45,469 nt of DNA from positions 1 to 45,469 of IMG/VR virus record IMGVR_UViG_3300038701_000522; one strand, given 5' to 3'. Below the pieces are notes generated by a model. That model worked only from the letters and a program-made list of their open reading frames with translations, was not told the DNA's origin and searched no databases. Shown one piece after another: positions 7,219 through 14,013 of this stretch (position 1 is the first letter of the stretch; each line of letters starts with the position of its first letter). The position numbers and the translations under genes were made by a program. This DNA is from a virus.

Positions 7219-7579
7219 TAGACAACTCACTTTCGACATGAGTTAACACACTCATGACAGTTTCATAGCTGTGAGTATCATTGAAGACAACTAGTGCTTT
7301 TGTCTCGCGTGTACGCCCTGCGCCGATGTTACCGGTAGGCCAGTTCATTACACGGGCGATTGCTTTTGCATAGTCGTTAACAGCGTCTGCATGAACGTCA
7401 TCTGTGTTAAGCGCATACATGACCGCGCCGATCAGGCAAAAACATCGTGCGTTCGGAGACAATACTGAAACAGGGAAACCACTAACATCTTCGGCGTATA
7501 TGCCTTGAGTCCACTGCTCAGGGTTTTGAAACACTTGTAAGATACTTCGTGTTGTTTCTAGGTGTTTGTTCTTTGTCAT
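7211..7579 (-). CDS. DUF6197-like protein (122 aa)
   Basis: This is a small soluble protein with the pattern of phage DUF6197 members: an N-terminal helix, WTQGIYAEDVSG, then RCFCLIGAVMYAL and a C-terminal segment ending KALVVFNDTHSYETVM. The Trp and the Cys-x-x-Gly-Ala are the recognisable conserved points. No biochemical role is established for the family as far as I know. The start at 7579 is chosen because GAGG lies nine bases upstream; the ATG at 7594 has no site. It overlaps the following exonuclease gene. Confidence 0.6.
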   Translation of the reverse strand: MTKNKHLETTRSILQVFQNPEQWTQGIYAEDVSGFPVSVLSPNARCFCLIGAVMYALNTDDVHADAVNDYAKAIARVMNWPTGNIGAGRTRETKALVVFNDTHSYETVMSVLTHVESELSNA

Positions 7580-7624
7580 CTGGATAAACCTCATATGGTT
7601 GTTGACATCGTGTCGTTGTATGTA

Positions 7625-8953
7625 TCAGTCCTCGTACTTGTGCCACTTCTCAACGGCGGCCTCGTGAAAGCTTTCATCTCGTTCTAGGCCAAGGACTGAC
7701 TTAGCACCTGCGAGATGGGCAGCGCGTAGGGCGTTGCAGCTACCAGCGGTTGGGTCTAGCATTACAGTTGTTTCGTCCACATACATCTCCATAAAGTGCG
7801 ATAGCATATCGACGGGCTTTTCACTGACGTGCATTGTCTTTACGTTCGCGGCTGAGACTAGATTTGATTTCATCTTCGCGATAAAGCGATCACCTCGGAC
7901 ACAGTGGAATGCGGTTTCATATACACGGCGTGGCTGGCGCTTGGCATCGGGTGCGATACCCTTGTTGTCAGACTTCCACCAGACGAGCGGGAACGGGGAA
8001 ACTTTCCACCCCATTGCCTCAAGTAGTTCTTTTGTCTTCGCGTAGTAGTCCATGCTAAACCAGAAAATCATATGAGCGTTTGGTGCGACGATTTTGGGCA
8101 TCGCCTTCTTCAACGTACCAAGCAAGTCCCAGTATACATCGGCGCTATCCTCATACGAACCGTACTCGAAACGGGCGGACTGATCAGAGTCCTGAAAGTT
8201 CACGCCGTATGGAAAGTCGCAGTGGATAAGGTTGAATGGTTCCACAACCTCAACGGAGTCAAGCCAGTGTGCGAACTCCACGTTTAGAATTGGCGCACGG
8301 GCGAGCGGTTCGTCTGATACGGGCGCGGACTCTTCAAGCTCTTTTACTTCCGCAGTTGTCTTGACGGTTGGGACCTTCTCGCCCAGCATCTCGGCAAGCA
8401 TACGGTTAGCAAGGATTGCCTCGTCGCCTTTCTCGCGGTTGTTCTTGCGATCGATGATGGACAGGGCGACTGATGCTTTCGGCGCTTCGATAACTGCAGT
8501 ATTGCCTGAGTCGATTTCATCTGCGATAGATAACCAGCGCAAGCCCGTACGATAATCGATGTTGACCTCGACGCATGTTTTCTCTAGCGTCCAGTCCTCA
8601 TGTTTCTCTTGATACATGGCGTGGAGTTTCTTAAAGGCCGTGCATTGTTCCTGCCATGTTAGGTCGGTGCGCTTTAGGTTCTCTTCCATCTCGATGAGGT
8701 AAAGCTCGGAAGGCTCAAGTTCGTCCGTGTACTGGACAGCTACGGTTTCATGGCCCAGTTCTTTTACGGCGAGATAGCGGGACTCACCTGCAACCAGCAC
8801 ATTATCTCTTGTCACAACAAGCGGATTGATCAGGCCGATACGACGGATGGACTCGGTTAGCGCGTTGATCTCTTTAAACTCTTTGCGCTGTCTGTCATCG
8901 CGTTCGATTGTGATGGAGTCGAGTGGGAGGGAGGTGAATGTTCCGCTAGTCAT
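7625..8953 (-). CDS. ParB-like domain fused to a DNA N4/N6-methyltransferase (442 aa)
   Basis: Residues 1 to about 110 form a ParB/Srx-type domain, with VLVAGESRYLAV (box I, 52-63) and EENLKRTDLT (box II, 90-99). A ParB-type helix-turn-helix linker follows (TLEKTCVEVNIDYRTGLRWL). From about residue 220 an amino-methyltransferase begins: catalytic motif IV is DFPYG (246-250, a DPPY variant), HVSEKPVDML precedes the SAM-binding motif, and LDPTAGSCNALRAA (about 403-416) is motif I. Motif IV before motif I gives the beta-type order. It probably methylates phage DNA against restriction, with the ParB part giving DNA targeting. The start has only a weak upstream site (GAAAG). An intrinsic terminator separates it from the upstream ssDNA-binding candidate. 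No cognate nuclease is present. Confidence 0.85.
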   Translation of the reverse strand: MTSGTFTSLPLDSITIERDDRQRKEFKEINALTESIRRIGLINPLVVTRDNVLVAGESRYLAVKELGHETVAVQYTDELEPSELYLIEMEENLKRTDLTWQEQCTAFKKLHAMYQEKHEDWTLEKTCVEVNIDYRTGLRWLSIADEIDSGNTAVIEAPKASVALSIIDRKNNREKGDEAILANRMLAEMLGEKVPTVKTTAEVKELEESAPVSDEPLARAPILNVEFAHWLDSVEVVEPFNLIHCDFPYGVNFQDSDQSARFEYGSYEDSADVYWDLLGTLKKAMPKIVAPNAHMIFWFSMDYYAKTKELLEAMGWKVSPFPLVWWKSDNKGIAPDAKRQPRRVYETAFHCVRGDRFIAKMKSNLVSAANVKTMHVSEKPVDMLSHFMEMYVDETTVMLDPTAGSCNALRAAHLAGAKSVLGLERDESFHEAAVEKWHKYED

Positions 8954-8982
8954 TTACTAAATTCTTTCATTGGGTTAAGGTG

Positions 8983-9012
8983 AAAAGGAGAGGCCCCTAA
9001 GAAAGCCTCTCC
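8983..9012 (-). terminator. Intrinsic terminator on the leftward strand, after the DUF669-like gene
   Basis: A perfect 8-bp stem, GGAGAGGC (8987-8994) with GCCTCTCC (9005-9012), encloses a 10-base loop. Read leftward it is followed by TTTT (complement of 8983-8986). It lies 20 bases after the stop of the 9033-9497 gene and before the ParB-methyltransferase, so it probably reduces transcription of everything downstream. Confidence 0.75.
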
Positions 9013-9032
9013 CTATCCGGTACAGTGCTGGC

Positions 9033-9497
9033 TTAGTCAGCTGGCATTGTCTTACGGATTTCTTCGTACTGCTTTTCAGGATCGTCTTTGTCAGCGCGGT
9101 GACTAACTTCGGCCATCACCATGCAGCCCTTAGTTGCTTCAAGCAACTCTTTCAATGGGGCGTTTGGATCGACCTCAGCCTGACAATGATCAAGGCAGAA
9201 GACTTTAACGTCATGTAGTGTGCGAAGGAAGTTTGCTTCTTCTTCCTCGTTAAACATGAAGCGCTTTGATAGGACTTTACCAGCTGGATTACCGTACTCG
9301 GCCAACTCGTCTTCGTCCACTGTATCGCCAGCAGCCTGGCACTGTAGTGTAAAGTCAATTGTTTTCCACTTGCCGCCGCCCACAACGTCGCGAGCATACT
9401 TGGCAACTTTCCAAACGTATGGACCTTGCGGGATCAGAGGTGGTTTTTCAATTGTATCAATACCCTGATTTAGTACATCTTCAAAATTAATAGACAT
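9033..9497 (-). CDS. DUF669-like protein, probable ssDNA-binding protein (154 aa)
   Basis: The sequence follows the DUF669 pattern: PPLIPQGPYVWKVAKY, then GGGKWKTIDFTLQCQ, GKVLSKRFMF and a late conserved GCMVMAEVSHR. Such proteins sit beside Sak4-type ATPases and RecB-like nucleases in phage recombination cassettes and are generally taken as single-stranded DNA-binding proteins. The same neighbours occur here (Sak4-like gene 12 bases upstream). AAGGAG with good spacing fixes the start. A strong terminator directly follows, which fits a need for high, stoichiometric expression. The family call is moderately sure; DNA binding is inferred. Confidence 0.65.
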   Translation of the reverse strand: MSINFEDVLNQGIDTIEKPPLIPQGPYVWKVAKYARDVVGGGKWKTIDFTLQCQAAGDTVDEDELAEYGNPAGKVLSKRFMFNEEEEANFLRTLHDVKVFCLDHCQAEVDPNAPLKELLEATKGCMVMAEVSHRADKDDPEKQYEEIRKTMPAD

Positions 9498-9509
9498 AGA
9501 TATGTCTCC

Positions 9510-10304
9510 TTAGTTAGATTTAATCTGCTTGAATAGTTCGGCGAGACCGGTCTCGAGGGGCAGATCATTACCCTCAATATTAAGAGCGGCTGGGGATTTC
9601 AAATCGATTTCCGCAGTGCTCGTTAATCTGATTGTGCGCTTGATCTTATCGCCCGTGCCACTGGAACGAGACATGATAAGGTTATCAAAGTATGACCCGA
9701 TGATAGGGCCAAGTGCGCGGCCAACAGCGGAGGGGTAGGACTTACCGCCACCCGAACCATCGGCCTTAACTTCATCGCGTTTGATATGGGAGATGACGAT
9801 AACGTTTGTGTTAAAGTCGTCGCCTGTAATCATGGACAGGACATTTTCAATCGCTTCCTGTGCAGCGCGATATGTTTGTCGTTTGTCCTTAGCGCTTGGG
9901 TTCAAGCTATCGGTCCATGTGTAGGCCGATCCGCTAAGATGTGTTAGAGTGTCAAGGACGAAGATAGTTTTGTCGCCCCACTCCGCAGGTACAGTGCCAT
10001 CATCCCAGGTGTTAAGCGCTTTCATTGCGCCCACAAATGCCTTGGCGTTAACGGCTTTCAGGCCTTGGGAGGTTGATTTGAATGTATCGCGGAATGTCAT
10101 TGAGTCTACTTGGTCCATGCGGTCAGGACAATGTTTCTTAATCAACTCCTCAAGAATAGATAAGCCATTGTCCATATCTAAGATACGTAGATTATACCCT
10201 GCCTGTACCAAAGATACAAGCGCCCCCGTTTTGCCTGACCCGCTATCCCCGACGAGGATTAGCTTAACCAGCTTGGCTTTAGTTCTTTCAGATAATTTTA
10301 CCAT
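9510..10304 (-). CDS. Sak4-like RecA/RAD51-type ATPase, single-strand annealing or recombination (264 aa)
   Basis: The N-terminus has LILVGDSGSGKTGALVSL, a clear Walker A (about residues 19-26). TIFVLDTLTHLSGS is Walker B, and NVIVISHIKRDE suggests a sensor strand with conserved His. This is the pattern of phage AAA_24/Sak4 proteins, which promote annealing of complementary strands together with a partner ssDNA-binding protein. The start at 10304 is chosen because AGAGG lies just upstream. An ATG at 10340 overlaps the previous stop as ATGA and would add 12 residues, so it remains possible. It is flanked by the DUF669-like gene and, three genes upstream, a Cas4/RecB-like nuclease, a typical recombination set. 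Confidence 0.8.
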   Translation of the reverse strand: MVKLSERTKAKLVKLILVGDSGSGKTGALVSLVQAGYNLRILDMDNGLSILEELIKKHCPDRMDQVDSMTFRDTFKSTSQGLKAVNAKAFVGAMKALNTWDDGTVPAEWGDKTIFVLDTLTHLSGSAYTWTDSLNPSAKDKRQTYRAAQEAIENVLSMITGDDFNTNVIVISHIKRDEVKADGSGGGKSYPSAVGRALGPIIGSYFDNLIMSRSSGTGDKIKRTIRLTSTAEIDLKSPAALNIEGNDLPLETGLAELFKQIKSN

Positions 10305-10336
10305 GTTGCCTCTCTTAAAGATTTGGGTTGGGCGAC

Positions 10337-10618
10337 TCATCGCACGTTGATAAGTTCGTCGGATACAGCCTTGATAGCGGCGGCGTCCTCGGCGTCGGTG
10401 GTGATAGCAGGACCAGCCTCATTCATCGCCTGTGATAAGGCGCTTTTATTGCGCAGGTTTTCGCCCAAGAACTCACGCTTGATCTGGCTGCGAATACCTT
10501 TAAGCTTGGCGAGATTAGCTTCGCACTCGTTGATCGCGGCGTCGATGCCTCGGATATAAGTTGTGCTTGCGTCGAATACGCTGTTAAGCGCTTTGGAGTT
10601 TAATGGTGTGTTAGTCAT
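10337..10618 (-). CDS. Hypothetical helical protein (93 aa)
   Basis: This small protein is predicted to be mostly helical, with a heptad-like central stretch (IDAAINECEANLAKLKGI) that may form a coiled coil. Its ATG overlaps the upstream stop as ATGA with GAGGA upstream, and its own stop overlaps a possible Sak4 start. It is embedded in the recombination operon and could be an accessory factor. I recognise no family. Confidence 0.6.
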   Translation of the reverse strand: MTNTPLNSKALNSVFDASTTYIRGIDAAINECEANLAKLKGIRSQIKREFLGENLRNKSALSQAMNEAGPAITTDAEDAAAIKAVSDELINVR

Positions 10619-10872
10619 TCTGGATTTTCCTCTTCATTGTTTAGGAGTGCTATGCCTGTTGTATTGGGCGCACCCGTAGTAATTCCTCTTTGTTCAGTAC
10701 AGCTTTCTATAGCGCGGCGCAATTCAGAAGCCTTAACAATAATAGAGTCATTACCTATCCGTAACGATACCAGCTCAGTTGTTGTAAATGCTGTATTCTG
10801 ATTAGGGTGGCTTGTAACTGTTAGCGCTGTTTCCGTGTCATCCCAAGCGCCTAATACTGCGGTGATTTTCAT
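10615..10872 (-). CDS. Hypothetical protein (85 aa)
   Basis: The sequence is beta-rich (MKITAVLGAWDDTETALTV) with a central IIVKASELRRAI segment and an acidic tail (NNEEENPE). The start at 10872 follows GAGAGG directly; an upstream TTG at 10884 would lie in the previous gene's end and is not needed. It overlaps the next ORF by four bases. No known domain is recognised. Confidence 0.6.
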   Translation of the reverse strand: MKITAVLGAWDDTETALTVTSHPNQNTAFTTTELVSLRIGNDSIIVKASELRRAIESCTEQRGITTGAPNTTGIALLNNEEENPE

Positions 10873-10873
10873 T

Positions 10874-11824
10874 TTACCTCTCAATCAGCGGGTCCCAAAT
10901 GCGTTTCGTGAAATCGCCCTTCAGTATGTTAGGACGGATGGATGGATCGCGACCGCAGACTGAACGGAAAGGACAGCCTCCGTAGTTGCCGCATGACGCG
11001 AGGTTCATTGGGAAATATTTCTCCCGCGACAAATGCCTTGCCGTTTCGATAGTATACATTGTGTTGTCATACCATTCATTAAGCTGGCCTTGGGTGCGCA
11101 GGGTTGGACTCCGTGCGAACCGTGTGAATGTAGTCATGATCTGTGCGGCGTCAATTATCACGCCCTTGACAGGCATAGAAAAGATAATGCTGCCCGCGTA
11201 TGTATACATGGACATCTGGCCATCGGTTTTGAACTGCTCGAAATAGTACGGGGTTAGCGCAGTTGCCGTGGTCTTATTATCCGTGATGAAGGGTACGCCG
11301 TTCTCGAGGGTGAGGCGATCGAGGTGGCCAGTGAAAATCACGTCATTATCTACTGGCAACTTGTATGAATGCTCAACCGCTGCCTCGCCTTCTTCCGTTA
11401 CGTATGTTTCGAGGTTGTCGTCTTTGAACTCCTCAACATACCAGATCAGGGAACGGACTAGGCCTTCGCGAGACTTACCTTTTTCAGGTGCGCCGAAACG
11501 ATCCTTTGCTTCCCATGCAAGGCCGGTACCTGCAACGCGATTGCCTTCCTCGTCTTTGGCGTGATGCCAAGTTTCAGTCAGGGCTTCGAGAACCATTGTG
11601 TGTAGGGCCTCCTCATACGTCATACCCGTGACTCGGTTCTGGTGGAAGTGTTCTAGGCAAGATGCGAACCAGCCACCGAACAGGAGGTGAACGGATTTGG
11701 TGCGCGGCTGCCAGCCCATAACGATGTTATAATAATAGTATCTCATGCAGCGTTGTGCTGATGTGATTGAGGTAGCATCCCACGCGAACTGATCGCCTTG
11801 TTCTGTGAATGATGTGTTGATCAT
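10874..11824 (-). CDS. PD-(D/E)XK nuclease, Cas4/RecB-like, with a probable Fe-S cluster (316 aa)
   Basis: The active-site residues are in the expected order: GHLDR (Asp169), FITDNKTT (Asp182, Lys184) and a following Gln in DGQMSMYTY (Gln203). One cysteine near the N-terminus (Cys26 in AQRCMRYY) and three near the C-terminus (Cys278, Cys284 and Cys290 in a CGNYGGCPFRSVC segment) match the four ligands of the iron-sulfur cluster in AddB/Cas4-type nucleases. The enzyme probably resects DNA ends to give single strands for the Sak4/DUF669 partners. Its ATG overlaps the upstream stop (ATGA). Length and motifs look complete. Confidence 0.85.
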   Translation of the reverse strand: MINTSFTEQGDQFAWDATSITSAQRCMRYYYYNIVMGWQPRTKSVHLLFGGWFASCLEHFHQNRVTGMTYEEALHTMVLEALTETWHHAKDEEGNRVAGTGLAWEAKDRFGAPEKGKSREGLVRSLIWYVEEFKDDNLETYVTEEGEAAVEHSYKLPVDNDVIFTGHLDRLTLENGVPFITDNKTTATALTPYYFEQFKTDGQMSMYTYAGSIIFSMPVKGVIIDAAQIMTTFTRFARSPTLRTQGQLNEWYDNTMYTIETARHLSREKYFPMNLASCGNYGGCPFRSVCGRDPSIRPNILKGDFTKRIWDPLIER

Positions 11825-12048
11825 AGGTCGCCCATGAGTTTATCAAGGTCAAGTTCACCCATAACTTTTGCAGTGTCATCCTTAACTTTGGGCGCGGCTG
11901 CTTTACGGGCGGTTGGTTTCTTGCCAGCCTTTTCGTCTTCTTTAAACTCTTGGCGGCGTGCGCGGAATACATCTACGATTGTACTGATGTCTTGCTCAGA
12001 AAGTTGTAGAGGATCACGGGCGAATAGTTCTGCTAAGTCAGTGCTCAT
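11821..12048 (-). CDS. Hypothetical charged protein (75 aa)
   Basis: An N-terminal helical part (MSTDLAELFARDPLQLSEQD) is followed by a Lys/Ala-rich linker (GKKPTARKAAAPKVK) and a short acidic C-terminal helix (MGELDLDKLMGDL). The basic linker with an acidic tip resembles small DNA- or SSB-interacting phage proteins, but this is only a compositional hint. It is coupled by ATGA overlaps to both neighbours, the nuclease and the ribbon-helix-helix gene. Confidence 0.55.
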   Translation of the reverse strand: MSTDLAELFARDPLQLSEQDISTIVDVFRARRQEFKEDEKAGKKPTARKAAAPKVKDDTAKVMGELDLDKLMGDL

Positions 12049-12257
12049 TTCAATACCTCGTCCGTATCGACATCAACTTTAGCAGCTGGTACTTCGCGTT
12101 CGGCGCGATCAACTACTTGTGAAATAATATTGCGAATAACCTTGGCGGCTTTCGTGCGAGGGAATAGTGCCTCGAGTTTGGCGTAGTCACCTGCGCGCAA
12201 ATTCAACGTGTGCTTTTGTAGCTGTTCACGTTCTTCAGTCGGTTGGTTCTCTGTCAT
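12045..12257 (-). CDS. Probable ribbon-helix-helix DNA-binding protein (70 aa)
   Basis: The segment KHTLNLRAGDYAKLEALFP, followed by KAAKVIRNIISQVVD, has the strand-helix-helix spacing of CopG/Arc-type regulators, in which the strand contacts the DNA major groove. The N-terminal 20 residues are polar and probably disordered. GGGAG lies upstream of the ATG at 12257; an earlier TTG at 12281 falls in the previous gene. It could autoregulate the recombination operon, although no operator is identified nearby. The fold assignment is moderate. Confidence 0.6.
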   Translation of the reverse strand: MTENQPTEEREQLQKHTLNLRAGDYAKLEALFPRTKAAKVIRNIISQVVDRAEREVPAAKVDVDTDEVLK

Positions 12258-12489
12258 CGGGTTCTCCCTCGGTGTTGACAATGTATACTACTTGCGGATC
12301 GGCGGTGCTGAGGATTGATATGTTTTCGATATCGTTCTTCTTCATGACGTCGTAAGCAGTGTTTAGGAAAAGAGACTTGGGACCAGTGAACTCAACTTTA
12401 GTGCCCACTGGTTCCGTCTGAGCCAGCAACATGATTTGATGCAACTCATTTCTCAGTTCTAAACGAGCGCGTTTACTCGCTTGACTCAT
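12235..12489 (-). CDS. Hypothetical protein (84 aa)
   Basis: The N-terminus is basic and helical (MSQASKRARLELRNELHQI), and the rest alternates beta strands and turns, ending in an acidic tail (GEPDDREPTD). The ATG at 12489 lies inside the end of the HIRAN gene, with a weak GGGA site. A longer frame to 12546 would overlap that gene more and is disfavoured. The stop overlaps the ribbon-helix-helix gene by 23 bases. The function is unknown. Confidence 0.5.
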   Translation of the reverse strand: MSQASKRARLELRNELHQIMLLAQTEPVGTKVEFTGPKSLFLNTAYDVMKKNDIENISILSTADPQVVYIVNTEGEPDDREPTD

Positions 12490-12793
12490 GTTCGGTTTCC
12501 CGTTCGGTGTCAGTGTTTGCATCAGGGATAATGTAGACAATCTCAACCATGTCGCTGCCTTCGTATTTGCAGGAGATGATTTCTTTGTCGAAGATTTCAG
12601 CGGCGAACTCTTTGCCCACGTATGCGATGTGCTCGCCTCGGGCGTGTGCCATTACAGCGTTAGAGTCGTAAGGATTTTCTGGTTCAGGGATAAGGTCAAT
12701 AGCCTCATCGAACTCAAGGGAATTGTAGATCGCTTTTGCTGAAGCGGGGCGGAAATGGTTTCCGCGTAGTGGGGCGGTGATTGTAAGTTTCAT
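12473..12793 (-). CDS. HIRAN-domain protein (106 aa)
   Basis: The core ITAPLRGNHFRP, LIPEPENPYDSNAVMAH and IAYVGKEFA matches the HIRAN signature: the EPxNPxDxxAV motif followed by a Gly/Ala-Tyr-Val strand. HIRAN domains bind 3' ends of single-stranded DNA and are found in fork-remodelling enzymes such as HLTF, and as stand-alone phage and bacterial proteins. Here it stands alone, so it may guide replication or recombination factors to damaged forks. The start at 12793 is set by AGAGG upstream; the longer frame to 12883 would run through the terminator hairpin. It is the first gene after that terminator. Confidence 0.8.
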   Translation of the reverse strand: MKLTITAPLRGNHFRPASAKAIYNSLEFDEAIDLIPEPENPYDSNAVMAHARGEHIAYVGKEFAAEIFDKEIISCKYEGSDMVEIVYIIPDANTDTERETEHESSE

Positions 12794-12820
12794 GATAGCC
12801 TCTGGATTAGCTGTTGAAAT

Positions 12821-12860
12821 AAAAAGGAGGGAAGAGAATGTTGTGTGAACTCTTCCCTCC
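12821..12860 (-). terminator. Strong intrinsic terminator on the leftward strand
   Basis: A perfect 11-bp stem, GGAGGGAAGAG (12826-12836) with CTCTTCCCTCC (12850-12860), has a 13-base loop. Leftward it is followed by five T residues (complement of 12821-12825). It ends the single-gene unit 12923-13402, which has its own promoter. Downstream genes would need read-through. Confidence 0.85.
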
Positions 12861-12922
12861 AGGTGGGCTGACCCTCCATACAAGATCAGCCGTGGGAGAA
12901 ACAGGAAAGGATTAAGAACCTG

Positions 12923-13402
12923 TTAGCCCAAGTCGATCTCGGTTGACTCGATAAGCTTGGCTTGGCTAGACAAGCGAGCCTTAGCAGCCTTGCGGATGAC
13001 CTCGCCCTCAGCCAACTGTGCAGCAGCAGCTTCGAATTTCTCTTTCGAAACATCGCCTTCGCCTTCGCCAACTTTGCGACCTGATGCTTTGATCTTAGCG
13101 CGCAATGCCTCTTTCGCGATTTTCAATGACTCTTTTTCGATTGGGTCAAGTTTCGCAGCGCCTTCACGTGCAGCAGTAAATTCGTAACTGCCGTCATACT
13201 CAGCAACAAGCGCGGTTGCTTCATCAAGCTTGCCTTCGTCAAGAAGGGGTTTGATTTTCTTGGCTGTGTTATTGCGGACGTTTTCGGTACGAGTCTGGTT
13301 AAGCACGTTAGCTTCCAACTCGGTTAGTGTGTGACCAGCTGCGTATGGTTGTGAGATGTTGAACACGGCACCTGCAATTGTGGCTTCTTTAGTATTAGAC
13401 AT
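12923..13402 (-). CDS. Conserved phage protein of unknown function with its own promoter and terminator (159 aa)
   Basis: The N-terminus is distinctive: SNTKEATIAGAVFNISQPYA, then HTLTELEANVLNQTRTENV. The second half is rich in Lys, Glu and Ala and probably helical (KASGRKVGEGEGDVSKEKF). Similar openings (QPYAAGHTL, LNQT-ENVRNN) are familiar from uncharacterised phage proteins. The gene lies alone between a near-consensus promoter (13456-13483) and a strong terminator (12821-12860), which suggests high expression, as for a nucleoid-like or ssDNA-associated protein. The role is not known. The start is preceded by GAAAGAAG. Confidence 0.7.
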   Translation of the reverse strand: MSNTKEATIAGAVFNISQPYAAGHTLTELEANVLNQTRTENVRNNTAKKIKPLLDEGKLDEATALVAEYDGSYEFTAAREGAAKLDPIEKESLKIAKEALRAKIKASGRKVGEGEGDVSKEKFEAAAAQLAEGEVIRKAAKARLSSQAKLIESTEIDLG

Positions 13403-13455
13403 TTTAAACTTCTTTCGTTTGGATTAAAATTAATGTTTCATTAACAACGCGTTCC

Positions 13456-13483
13456 ATTATATATGAACTCTGGTGGATTGCAA
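13456..13483 (-). promoter_or_regulatory. Leftward sigma-70-type promoter for the 12923-13402 gene
   Basis: Read leftward, TTGCAA (13483-13478) is followed by a 16-base spacer and a perfect TATAAT (13461-13456). It lies about 55 bases before the start codon at 13402, in the only sizeable gap of this part of the arm (13403-13532). A short inverted repeat GACAC-G-GTGTC (13512-13522) lies 30 bases upstream and might be an operator. Confidence 0.75.
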
Positions 13484-13532
13484 CCCCCATTTTGCAGTTA
13501 ATATGTATTACGACACGGTGTCAATAGCCATA

Positions 13533-13769
13533 TCATGCTGCATCAAAGGCTTTCATAATCTCAGCCTCGTATAGGGCTTGGGCCAAGACGAAGGCACTTA
13601 CAAGCGTGAAGGTTGTGCCGAGAGTAGTTGATGCGTGTTCACTTGTCCGCCAGCACACTTCGTATATATCCTTCTTGTTTCTTTCGATGTAATACTTCTG
13701 TTCGAGTATGCCAGTGGTTGTCCATAAACCACGTGGGTGGGTCTTCCATAATAGTTTCTTAAATTTCAC
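13533..13769 (-). CDS. Hypothetical protein (78 aa), GTG start
   Basis: The protein begins with a basic segment (KFKKLLWKTHPRG), has a Tyr-rich centre (YYIERNKKDIYEVCW) and ends with a hydrophobic helix (FTLVSAFVLAQALYEAE). No ATG is available at the N-terminus; a GTG at 13769 inside the end of the preceding gene is the likely start. The last helix could be membrane-associated or a packing helix. It is the last gene before the promoter gap at 13403-13532. I recognise no family. Confidence 0.5.
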   Translation of the reverse strand: MKFKKLLWKTHPRGLWTTTGILEQKYYIERNKKDIYEVCWRTSEHASTTLGTTFTLVSAFVLAQALYEAEIMKAFDAA

Positions 13770-14013
13770 TGATCTGATTCCAATTCTGGTTAGAGTCTAG
13801 GCGTGGGTTAAGCGCGTAGCTGAGGTTCTTGGTGATCCCGTCCACCTTAACGACCTTGCCGACGAGGGCCTGACGATTGCCCGCGTATGTGCTAAAGCCT
13901 CTTACGAGTAGATCGACGGATGCGGTCGTGCCATCTCCAAACTCCACCTCATACATTGTGGTGATTGGGGAATAGGAGATGACTTTGAACCGTTTGTAAT
14001 TACGGCTTGGCAT
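13759..14013 (-). CDS. Hypothetical beta-rich protein (84 aa)
   Basis: Alternating hydrophobic residues (FKVISYSPITTMYEVEFGDG, then TASVDLLVRGF) suggest a small beta barrel, and the VGKVVKVDG turn resembles Tudor/KOW-like folds, though weakly. The ATG at 14013 is inside the end of the helicase gene; a GTG at 14022 is an alternative. The stop overlaps the start of the next gene. The function is unknown. Confidence 0.5.
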   Translation of the reverse strand: MPSRNYKRFKVISYSPITTMYEVEFGDGTTASVDLLVRGFSTYAGNRQALVGKVVKVDGITKNLSYALNPRLDSNQNWNQISEI

